A DNA stretch of 19,073 nt, taken from contig JAEWLI010000152.1 in assembly GCA_023393375.1 (NCBI GenBank), positions 1 through 19,073 of the forward strand, read 5' to 3'. Source of the DNA: Bacteroidota bacterium (GTDB lineage Bacteria; Bacteroidota; Bacteroidia; Cytophagales; Cyclobacteriaceae). Below, in pieces: positions 8,482 to 13,974 of this stretch. Under the pieces are notes generated by a model. That model was not told where the DNA came from, did no database searches, and saw only the letters and a list, made by a program, of their open reading frames with translations. The position numbers and the translations under genes are program-made. How positions within the stretch are numbered: position 1 is the first letter of the stretch; every line of letters starts with the position of its first letter.

Positions 8482-9750
8482 TCATTTATTTAATTGAACA
8501 GGGAATAACGTATTGAATATCCATTTTATCAACCATCCGGAAAGTAAAAGGAAAATCCCACTAGTTATCACACTTAAAGGGAGAGATATGGCCATAGCCA
8601 AACACCCGATAAGACCTAATATTGGAATCAATTTGGTATACAATTGTTGCGACTTGGGTTGCTGCAATGCTGCCAGATTGGTAATGCTGTAATATACAAG
8701 AATAGTAAAAGATGCTGCCCTTAAGATAAACCCAAACGAGCCCAATAAGGTAATGACAATCATTAAAACCCCCGTTATAATAATCCCTAAATGGGGTACC
8801 TGATATTGATGATGAACTTTCTTTAATTTGGGGGCCAGATCGTGGCGCCTGCCCATGGCCAGCATCATTCTACTGATGCCAAGGATCTGACTGAGCAGAA
8901 CCCCCAGCATGGCGGTAGATGCGCCTATCGTTATAATTGGTGATAAAAACAGGGCTGGGATTACATTAGAGACTTCCTGTAAAGGTGATGGGTTGTTTGC
9001 CATTTCCCCGTCACCCAATACACCCATTGCTACATATGCAACCAACAGATACAAACCTATGGCTGTAAATATGGTAATCATGATAGCCCTCGGGATATTT
9101 TTTTGGGGATTCCTGACTTCTTCTGCCAAGGTTGCTATTCTCGCGTATCCCGTAAATGCAAAAAACATCAGAGCTGCAGATTCGGCAATTCCAGGAAAAC
9201 CATTGGGTGCAAATGGATGAAAATTTACACTTTTTACTTCGGGTACTCCCACGATGATTAGATAGAACAGCGATAACAATGTAATGGAAACAATGACTAC
9301 ATTTAACTGGCCTGCTTTCTTGATACCGAAATAATTGGCTGCAGTAAGACTGATAATGGCTATGACTGAAAATGATTTAGGGGACAGTACTGGTATTAAC
9401 TCATGAATATAACTACCTAAACCTAAGGCTACTACACCGGCGGCAGACAGCTTGCTCAATAGAAACAGCCAACCTGCAGAAAAACCAGCCATGGGATTTA
9501 ATAACCTGTAACCATATTCATAAGTACCTCCTGATTGTGGAAATACTGCAGCAAGTTGGGCAGAGCTAAGTCCATTAAAGAGGGCGATAATACCGGCGAT
9601 CACCAATCCCAACATGAATGCAGGGCCTGCAACACCTGCTGCAACACCTGTTACCACAAAAATGCCCCCACCAATTATCGCGCCTAAACCAATGGCCACA
9701 GCATCTTTTAAAGTAAGGCTCCTTGATAGTTCAGGTACCTTTTCAATCAT
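8482..9750 (-). CDS. APC-family amino-acid permease
   Basis: A 422-residue inner-membrane transporter of the amino acid-polyamine-organocation superfamily, predicted to have about 12 helices. The first helix carries the unwound substrate-binding motif GAIIGGGIF (residues 23-31); PQSGGTYEYGYR and the FFAFTGYARIATLAEE segment, which corresponds to the helix-6 region, are also typical. The ATG at 9750 is preferred because it lies 2 bases after the DoxX stop codon; the frame is open 12 codons further upstream to 9786, but that start would overlap the DoxX gene by 34 bases. The tight spacing implies co-transcription and translational coupling with DoxX. The substrate is unknown. A link to thiol metabolism (for example uptake of a sulfur amino acid) would fit the neighbourhood but is speculation. 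Confidence 0.9.
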   Translation of the reverse strand: MIEKVPELSRSLTLKDAVAIGLGAIIGGGIFVVTGVAAGVAGPAFMLGLVIAGIIALFNGLSSAQLAAVFPQSGGTYEYGYRLLNPMAGFSAGWLFLLSKLSAAGVVALGLGSYIHELIPVLSPKSFSVIAIISLTAANYFGIKKAGQLNVVIVSITLLSLFYLIIVGVPEVKSVNFHPFAPNGFPGIAESAALMFFAFTGYARIATLAEEVRNPQKNIPRAIMITIFTAIGLYLLVAYVAMGVLGDGEMANNPSPLQEVSNVIPALFLSPIITIGASTAMLGVLLSQILGISRMMLAMGRRHDLAPKLKKVHHQYQVPHLGIIITGVLMIVITLLGSFGFILRAASFTILVYYSITNLAALQQPKSQQLYTKLIPILGLIGCLAMAISLPLSVITSGIFLLLSGWLIKWIFNTLFPVQLNK

Positions 9751-9752
9751 AT

Positions 9753-10178
9753 TCAAGACTTTTGGAGTGAATGATCGGCTGACCAATAGCCACCACCTTT
9801 AATTAACAGGAAAATACTTCCAAGTAGCATTGACCAGTCAGTCCTGCTGGCATGCATCATCTCCCAAAATCCTTTATCCGATAAAATATCAAGTTTTGTG
9901 GTGATGATGGCTACCATCATGATAATGATTATAGGGATTGCAGCTAGTCGGGTGAAAAGCCCAATCAGGATAAGAATGCCGCAAATTACTTCAAAAGATC
10001 CTGTAAAAAAACCCAGAAATTCGGGTTCAGGAAGGCCAATTTTCTCAAATCTGCCGGCTCCCCTAACTGCTGGAAAAAGAAACTTCTGAATCCCTTCTGA
10101 AAGAAATACTACCCCCACCATCATGCGAATAAGCAAGGTGGTTTTATGCGGTAGGGTAGAAATAATTTTTTGAAACAT
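9753..10178 (-). CDS. DoxX-family membrane protein
   Basis: A 141-residue protein with four predicted membrane helices, matching the DoxX family in order and length: helix 1 (LLIRMMVGVVFLSEGIQKF), then a loop with GxGRFEKIGLP, helix 2 (FEVICGILILIGLFTR), helix 3 (IPIIIIMMVAII) and helix 4 (SMLLGSIFLLI). DoxX relatives occur in quinone- and thiol-stress regulons, for example MhqP of Bacillus subtilis; the biochemical role is not settled. The ATG at 10178 is chosen; an upstream TTG at 10193 would add five residues. The gene is first in a leftward pair with the permease and diverges from the thioredoxin-like gene, so the two share a control region. Confidence 0.88.
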   Translation of the reverse strand: MFQKIISTLPHKTTLLIRMMVGVVFLSEGIQKFLFPAVRGAGRFEKIGLPEPEFLGFFTGSFEVICGILILIGLFTRLAAIPIIIIMMVAIITTKLDILSDKGFWEMMHASRTDWSMLLGSIFLLIKGGGYWSADHSLQKS

Positions 10179-10245
10179 CGGTGACCAAATCAATATATAA
10201 AGACGTGTGCATAACCTATAGCTGAGGGTGAATGTTTTTAAAGCG

Positions 10246-10276
10246 CAAATATTATGTTTATAAAAAAAATTTCAAA
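10246..10276 (-). promoter_or_regulatory. Predicted leftward promoter for DoxX-permease
   Basis: On the minus strand TTTG (10276-10273) is followed after 19 bases by AATATTTG (10253-10246). This matches the Bacteroidetes TTTG-N19-TAnnTTTG pattern except for the first base of the -7 box. It lies 68 bases before the DoxX ATG. The palindrome at 10287-10305 sits immediately upstream of its -33 element. Confidence 0.6.
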
Positions 10277-10280
10277 TTTA

Positions 10281-10311
10281 TTTGTTTAGTTAGGAATCCT
10301 AACTATATTTG
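10281..10311 (+). promoter_or_regulatory. Predicted rightward promoter for the thioredoxin-like gene
   Basis: TTTG at 10281-10284, a spacer of exactly 19 bases, and TATATTTG at 10304-10311. This is a full match to the Bacteroidetes sigma consensus TTTG-N19-TAnnTTTG. It lies 40 bases before the ATG. The spacer is almost entirely filled by the palindrome at 10287-10305, a position suited to repression by blocking RNA polymerase. Confidence 0.75.
10287..10305. promoter_or_regulatory. 19-bp perfect palindromic operator
   Basis: TAGTTAGGAATCCTAACTA has perfect 9-base arms around a single central base. It lies between the -33 and -7 boxes of the rightward promoter and just behind the -33 box of the leftward one, so a bound dimer could control both. 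Size and symmetry suit a dimeric winged-helix regulator; the MarR-type protein encoded at 10989 is the natural candidate (inference). Confidence 0.75.
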
Positions 10312-10350
10312 CGATGGCGATATTGCCACAACATAAATAAACTCTAAAAA

Positions 10351-10584
10351 ATGTCAAAATCTATTTTTTATCATGCTGGATGTCCTGTATGTGTAAGTGC
10401 AGAACATGAAATTGTAAATCTTATTGGTGCCGACAATGTGGAACTCGTTCACATCGGTGAGCAACGTAACCGAATTGCAGAAGCTGAAAAAGCAGGTGTA
10501 AAATCTGTTCCGGCATTACTTACACCTAGCAGGAATGTGCTTCACCTTAATTATGGTGCTTCGTTGGATGACGTAAAAGGCTAG
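10351..10584 (+). CDS. Small thioredoxin/glutaredoxin-like protein (CPVC)
   Basis: A 77-residue cytoplasmic protein with a minimal thioredoxin fold. The first strand SIFYH leads to the redox motif CPVC (C11, C14), and the conserved cis-proline loop follows at KSVPALL (P54). The length is below that of classical thioredoxin and near that of glutaredoxins. There is no signal peptide. It probably acts as a thiol-disulfide exchanger or reductant for a specific partner; the DUF2024 protein downstream, which also has a CxxC, is a plausible partner (inference). It is the first gene of the rightward group under the palindromic operator. The gene ends at TAG, followed by a hairpin. Confidence 0.85.
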   Translation: MSKSIFYHAGCPVCVSAEHEIVNLIGADNVELVHIGEQRNRIAEAEKAGVKSVPALLTPSRNVLHLNYGASLDDVKG

Positions 10585-10600
10585 GGTAGTCTGAGGAATG

Positions 10601-10634
10601 AAGTTAGGATCGCGATATTTTGCGAACCTAACTT
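10601..10634 (+). terminator. Hairpin after the thioredoxin-like gene; reuses operator half-sites
   Basis: AAGTTAGG and CCTAACTT (8-bp stem), an A/A mismatch, then TCGC/GCGA (4 bp) around an 8-base loop. It begins 16 bases after the stop codon. A T-rich but interrupted tract follows, so it may be a terminator, an attenuating or mRNA-stabilising hairpin. The arms contain the same AGTTAGG and CCTAACT as the operator at 10287-10305, so it might also bind the regulator. Confidence 0.55.
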
Positions 10635-10683
10635 TATACAGCTTTTATATATTTTTAAATTACTCAATTTAAATGAAATTATT

Positions 10684-10947
10684 ATGAAGGTAGCAGTTTG
10701 GGATACATATGTAACCAAAAAAGATAAAACAGTAATGCATTTTGATATTATTGTGCCAGAAGAATTACAGGATCAAGAAACCATATATGCATATGGTAAT
10801 AAGTATTTGATTTCAAAAGATCAAGACGGACAACCTTTGACGACAAATGAATGTTCGTTTTGCCACATTGAAACGATTAGACCGGAATGGAAAGCAAATA
10901 TTGAAAAATATGGATATTTCATATATGAGATGGAAAACTGCACTTAA
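10684..10947 (+). CDS. DUF2024 family protein
   Basis: An 87-residue protein recognised from its whole-length pattern: the opening KVAVWDTYV, MHFDIIVPE, the centre PLTTNECSFCHIE (C57, C60, H61) and the end YFIYEMENC (C86). Members are small cytoplasmic proteins of about 85 residues with no established function. The CxxCH motif could bind metal or take part in thiol exchange. The gene lies 99 bases after the thioredoxin-like gene, beyond a hairpin, and I found no consensus promoter in the gap, so it may be expressed by readthrough. It is followed after 41 bases by the MarR-type gene. Confidence 0.85.
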   Translation: MKVAVWDTYVTKKDKTVMHFDIIVPEELQDQETIYAYGNKYLISKDQDGQPLTTNECSFCHIETIRPEWKANIEKYGYFIYEMENCT

Positions 10948-10988
10948 ATTTGTCTTCGAAATAGATAACCCTGATAATACATCGGGGC

Positions 10989-11612
10989 ATGAATATTATG
11001 AAAATTATGGGACAGTCGTCATTTAATCTATCTCAACAAAATCACAATCTGGAAAGTAGAATTGTAGTTGCTTTAGAACGGATATCTGAAGCATTCAGGG
11101 TTTTACTTTGGACTGAAAGTAAGGACAGCTCGCTGAGCCCTATTCAGATTCAAATTTTGATTTTTTTGCTTTTTCACTCTCAGGAAAAATGTAGAGTCAG
11201 TTATTTGTCAGAGGAATTTAATATGACCAAAGCCACAATCAGCGATAGCGTCAAAATTTTACTTTCCAAAAATTTAATTACCAAAGAATCAGTCTTATTA
11301 GATACTAGAAGTTATACCATCGCCCTTACTGACGCAGGTAGACAAATAGCAGAAAAGGCATCCTTTTTTGCATCAGCTGTTGAAAAACCCATTGAAAAAT
11401 TTTCAGACGAACAAAAAGCTGTGATGCTTAATGGATTGCTTAAAGTAATCTATGAGCTGAATAAATCTGGTATCATTACCATGCAGCGCATGTGCTTTTC
11501 GTGCATTCATTATAATGTTGATAAGGGAATTCATTTTTGTAATTTATTAAACATGATACTTACTGACACCCAAATCCGAGTGGACTGCCCTGAACATGAA
11601 AAAATTAAATAA
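10989..11612 (+). CDS. MarR-type regulator with C-terminal cysteine cluster
   Basis: A 207-residue winged helix-turn-helix protein. Residues about 50-118 are the DNA-binding domain: recognition helix NMTKATISDSVKIL (78-91) and the wing with DTRSYTIALTDAGR (105-118). The flanking helices would form the dimer. A C-terminal extension carries C169-FS-C172, C184 and C200-PEH with H203, a pattern suited to zinc binding or redox sensing; C68 lies before the recognition helix. In-frame ATG codons at 10989, 10998 and 11007 leave the exact start open. The placement with thioredoxin-like, DUF2024 and DoxX genes, plus the palindrome between the divergent promoters, suggests a thiol- or electrophile-responsive repressor. 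The sensing chemistry is inferred. Confidence 0.85.
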   Translation: MNIMKIMGQSSFNLSQQNHNLESRIVVALERISEAFRVLLWTESKDSSLSPIQIQILIFLLFHSQEKCRVSYLSEEFNMTKATISDSVKILLSKNLITKESVLLDTRSYTIALTDAGRQIAEKASFFASAVEKPIEKFSDEQKAVMLNGLLKVIYELNKSGIITMQRMCFSCIHYNVDKGIHFCNLLNMILTDTQIRVDCPEHEKIK

Positions 11613-11656
11613 TTCTCCCAGATGTTCATACCCGTAGCACCTGTTGGAATTGTATC

Positions 11657-11669
11657 GGATCATTGATCC
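11657..11669. promoter_or_regulatory. 13-bp palindrome before the GrpB-family gene
   Basis: GGATCATTGATCC has perfect 6-base arms around one central T. It lies 55 bases before the GrpB-type start, in the 111-base gap after the regulator gene. It does not resemble the operator at 10287. TTTG (11679-11682) and TCAATTTG (11705-11712) downstream could be a weak promoter with a 22-base spacer. A regulatory role is possible but not shown. Confidence 0.3.
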
Positions 11670-11723
11670 AGTGGCCGATTTGCGCAGAAGATTAAGTAAA
11701 CCAATCAATTTGAACATAATAAA

Positions 11724-12302
11724 ATGAAAAAAACCTTATATGATTTCACAAAAGAGGATTGGAACAGGCTTTATCCCATTGAACTGGTAGAATATAATCC
11801 GGAATGGAAAAGTATTTTCGAAAGTGAAAAAGAACGGATAGTAAAAAAAGTGGGAAAAGAAACAATCTTACGGATAGAACACTTTGGAAGTTCATCAATT
11901 CCGGGTATCAAATCGAAACCATATATTGATATGTTGATTGAGATACCAAAGGAAATGCTTTTTGATGGAAATCTAATTTCAATATTTGCAGAATTGGGGT
12001 ATGCTCATTTTGAAGTTCCACAAAGAGAAAATATTGAGGCATATTCATCTTTCGGAAAAGGGTACAATATTGAAGGAACAAAAGAACAAATCTTCCATAT
12101 ACATATGTGCCCGAAGGACAACTTAATGTGGAAACAGATTGACTTTAGGAACTATTTAACCGCTAATCCTGATAAAGCAAGGCAATACGAGCATTTAAAG
12201 ATTGAATTGGCTGCGAAATTCAAACATGACAGAGGTGCTTATATGCTTGGGAAAACTGATTTCGTGAAAGAAACATTAGGCATGGTCAGCCAAAAAGAAT
12301 AA
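11724..12302 (+). CDS. GrpB family protein (nucleotidyltransferase fold)
   Basis: A 192-residue cytoplasmic protein of the GrpB family, recognised by VEYNPEWKSIFE (residues 22-33), RIEHFGSSSIPGIKSKPYID (50-69) and FHIHMCPKD further on. GSSS followed by Asp69 corresponds to the GS...D signature of the nucleotidyltransferase superfamily. GrpB-type domains are also found fused to dephospho-CoA kinase in some bacteria, but the standalone proteins have no settled function. The length is typical. The ATG at 11724 is preceded by an A-rich stretch without a Shine-Dalgarno site. It stands between the thiol-stress group and a decayed nucleotidyltransferase gene and probably belongs functionally to neither. 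Confidence 0.88.
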   Translation: MKKTLYDFTKEDWNRLYPIELVEYNPEWKSIFESEKERIVKKVGKETILRIEHFGSSSIPGIKSKPYIDMLIEIPKEMLFDGNLISIFAELGYAHFEVPQRENIEAYSSFGKGYNIEGTKEQIFHIHMCPKDNLMWKQIDFRNYLTANPDKARQYEHLKIELAAKFKHDRGAYMLGKTDFVKETLGMVSQKE

Positions 12303-12372
12303 TTTCCTTAAACCCATTTAAATAACATTTAATGAGCAATTTGCTTTGGAGTGGGGTTGATAAGTTATAAGG

Positions 12373-12680
12373 ACAGATATTGATATTGCAATAACCAATT
12401 ATCTTAGTTTGATTAGAGAAAATTCTCGGATATTGAACGTGTTTATTTATTTGGTCTTACGCAAAAGGGAAATCAACAGATGATAGTGATATTGACTTAG
12501 CACTAATTTTTAAAAATTTGGAAGATTCGAAGCGATTTGACATACAAACTTCAATTGATGATAATGGCGTCAAAAATAGACTCAAGGATTGAATCACACC
12601 CAATATCTCATGAGGATTTTAATTCAAGAAAACCCTTTGTTGTCGAAATAAGGAAAACGGGTATTGAGATAGCTGCATAA
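12373..12680 (+). pseudogene. Decayed small nucleotidyltransferase gene
   Basis: Read across three frames, this stretch gives a standalone NTP-transferase domain: ITNYLSLIREN, then DIERVYLFG, then YAKGKSTDDSDIDLALIF, then MASKIDSRIESHPISHEDF and VVEIRKTGIEIAA before TAA. The family motif GSYAKG...DSDID, with its metal-binding Asp pair, is broken at the Ser codon. Frame changes fall near 12424 (a base lost), 12456 (a base lost) and 12554-12566. No start codon remains in the first frame. The intact relatives are about 100-110 residues. No HEPN partner gene is present alongside. Sequencing errors could mimic frameshifts, but three in 310 bases next to intact genes favour true decay. Confidence 0.8.
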
Positions 12681-12771
12681 GACTAACATTTAATTGATAC
12701 CCGATTATTTTTATAGTGGGAAAATGCGGTCAATTTCAGCTTTAGACTTTTAAGAAAGACATATTGCTAAC

Positions 12772-12825
12772 GGGAAAAACCTTGGGAACGCCATTTTCCC
12801 TATCAGCTATGAGCCATGAGCTACA
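12772..12825. repeat. Inverted repeat and short heptamer repeats
   Basis: GGGAAAA (12772-12778) pairs with TTTTCCC (12794-12800) across 15 bases. Directly after come three 7-base units, AGCTATG, AGCCATG and AGCTACA (12805-12825). They lie between the nucleotidyltransferase remnant and the holA promoter. No gene is seen in 12681-12885. Purpose unknown; they may be scars of past insertions. Confidence 0.35.
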
Positions 12826-12838
12826 AACTTCATTCCTC

Positions 12839-12869
12839 TTTGGTCATTAATGAAGATGCTTTATCTTTG
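12839..12869 (+). promoter_or_regulatory. Predicted holA promoter
   Basis: TTTG at 12839-12842, a 19-base spacer, and TATCTTTG at 12862-12869. This is a complete match to the Bacteroidetes vegetative promoter pattern. Only 16 bases separate the -7 box from the ATG, so the mRNA leader must be very short, consistent with the lack of a Shine-Dalgarno site. Confidence 0.75.
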
Positions 12870-12885
12870 TTTCCTTCATAAATAA

Positions 12886-13917
12886 ATGAAAATCATGGCA
12901 GCAACACCAGAAATGGTAATTAAAGATCTGAGGAGTAATAAGTATGCCCCAATTTATTTTTTACAGGGTGAAGAGCCATATTATATCGACTACATTTCAG
13001 ACTTTATTGAGAAAAATGCCCTGGATGAATCGGCCAAATCATTTAATCAGGTGGTGTTGTATGGCAAGGATGTGAATATGGCTGCCATACTGAACAATGC
13101 ACGCCGGTACCCGATGATGTCGGAGAGGCAGGTGGTGATCGTAAAAGAAGCTCAGGATATTCAGGATCTTGGCAAAGAAGACGGCGTCAAGTTGTTGGAA
13201 AGTTATTTAAAAAATCCGTTGCCATCTACCATTCTCGTGTTCTGTCATAAATATAAAACAGTTGATGGCCGGAAATCCATCGGTAAATCCCTGGATAAAT
13301 TTGCGATATTGGTTACTACCAAAGCACTCTATGATAATCAATTGCCTGATTGGATCGATTCTTATGTAAAAGAGAAAGGGTTCACCATCAATGACAAAGC
13401 TAAACAAATGCTGGCGGATAATATTGGCAACAATCTGTCGCGAATGAGCAATGAAATTGATAAAATGCTGATCAATATTAAAGAAAAGGGCCAGATTGAC
13501 CCCGGATTGGTTCAGAAGTTTATCGGTATCAGTAAAGACTATAATGTATTTGAATTGCAAAAGGCATTGATGGTGAAAGATGTTTTAAAAGCCAATCAGA
13601 TCATTAATCATTTTGGGGCTAATCCCAAAGGTAATCCCATAATCCCGGTAATAGCCCTGTTGTTTTCCTTTTACAGCAAAATTCTTTTGATTCATGCAAG
13701 TAAAGATAAATCTGAAAGTGCCCTCAGTAGGGCGTTAGGATTAAAACCATTTTTTGTGAAGGAATATTTGTTGGCAGCCCGGAATTATCCTCTTCAGCAG
13801 GTGATCCGCAATATTGCTCATCTGCGTCAGGCAGATATGCAATCCAAAGGCATCAGTTCGGCTAGTTTATCAGAAGCCCAAATATTAAAAGAGCTGGTAT
13901 TTAACCTTTTACATTGA
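12886..13917 (+). CDS. holA: DNA polymerase III subunit delta
   Basis: A 343-residue clamp-loader subunit, which opens the beta sliding clamp during replication. Typical features are PIYFLQGEEPYYIDYISDFI near the N-terminus (the family's inactive AAA+ start), then RRYPMMSERQVVIVKEAQD, the central SRMSNEIDKM helix that precedes the third domain, and KDYNVFELQKAL at the start of the collar domain. Length and order match bacterial HolA. The first ATG is used; a second ATG three codons on (12895) is equally possible. A strong consensus promoter precedes it. The TPR gene starts 57 bases after its stop codon in the same direction. Confidence 0.92.
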   Translation: MKIMAATPEMVIKDLRSNKYAPIYFLQGEEPYYIDYISDFIEKNALDESAKSFNQVVLYGKDVNMAAILNNARRYPMMSERQVVIVKEAQDIQDLGKEDGVKLLESYLKNPLPSTILVFCHKYKTVDGRKSIGKSLDKFAILVTTKALYDNQLPDWIDSYVKEKGFTINDKAKQMLADNIGNNLSRMSNEIDKMLINIKEKGQIDPGLVQKFIGISKDYNVFELQKALMVKDVLKANQIINHFGANPKGNPIIPVIALLFSFYSKILLIHASKDKSESALSRALGLKPFFVKEYLLAARNYPLQQVIRNIAHLRQADMQSKGISSASLSEAQILKELVFNLLH

Positions 13918-13974
13918 TTTTTTTGCAATATTTGCGGGAGTTTTAAGTTACTATTTTATTAGCAACAATTCAAT

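Noticed and set aside
9751..9786. Upstream start of the permease
   Set aside because: It would overlap the DoxX gene by 34 bases, while the ATG at 9750 follows the DoxX stop by 2 bases and keeps the normal family N-terminus.
10684..11612. A toxin-antitoxin or phage-defence module made of the small genes and the regulator
   Set aside because: The families (DUF2024, MarR with cysteine tail, thioredoxin-like) and the DoxX neighbour fit redox stress; no nuclease, toxin or phage-related domain is seen.
11613..11723. An RNA gene or riboswitch in the gap before the GrpB-type gene
   Set aside because: Only a 13-bp palindrome is visible; no cloverleaf or extended paired structure could be drawn by eye.
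12373..12680. An active MNT/HEPN toxin-antitoxin pair
   Set aside because: The nucleotidyltransferase frame is broken at several places and no HEPN gene lies beside it; the GrpB neighbour is a different family.
13918..13974. A promoter for the TPR gene at AATATTTG (13927-13934)
   Set aside because: No TTTG lies at a suitable distance upstream, so the -7-like match alone is not enough.
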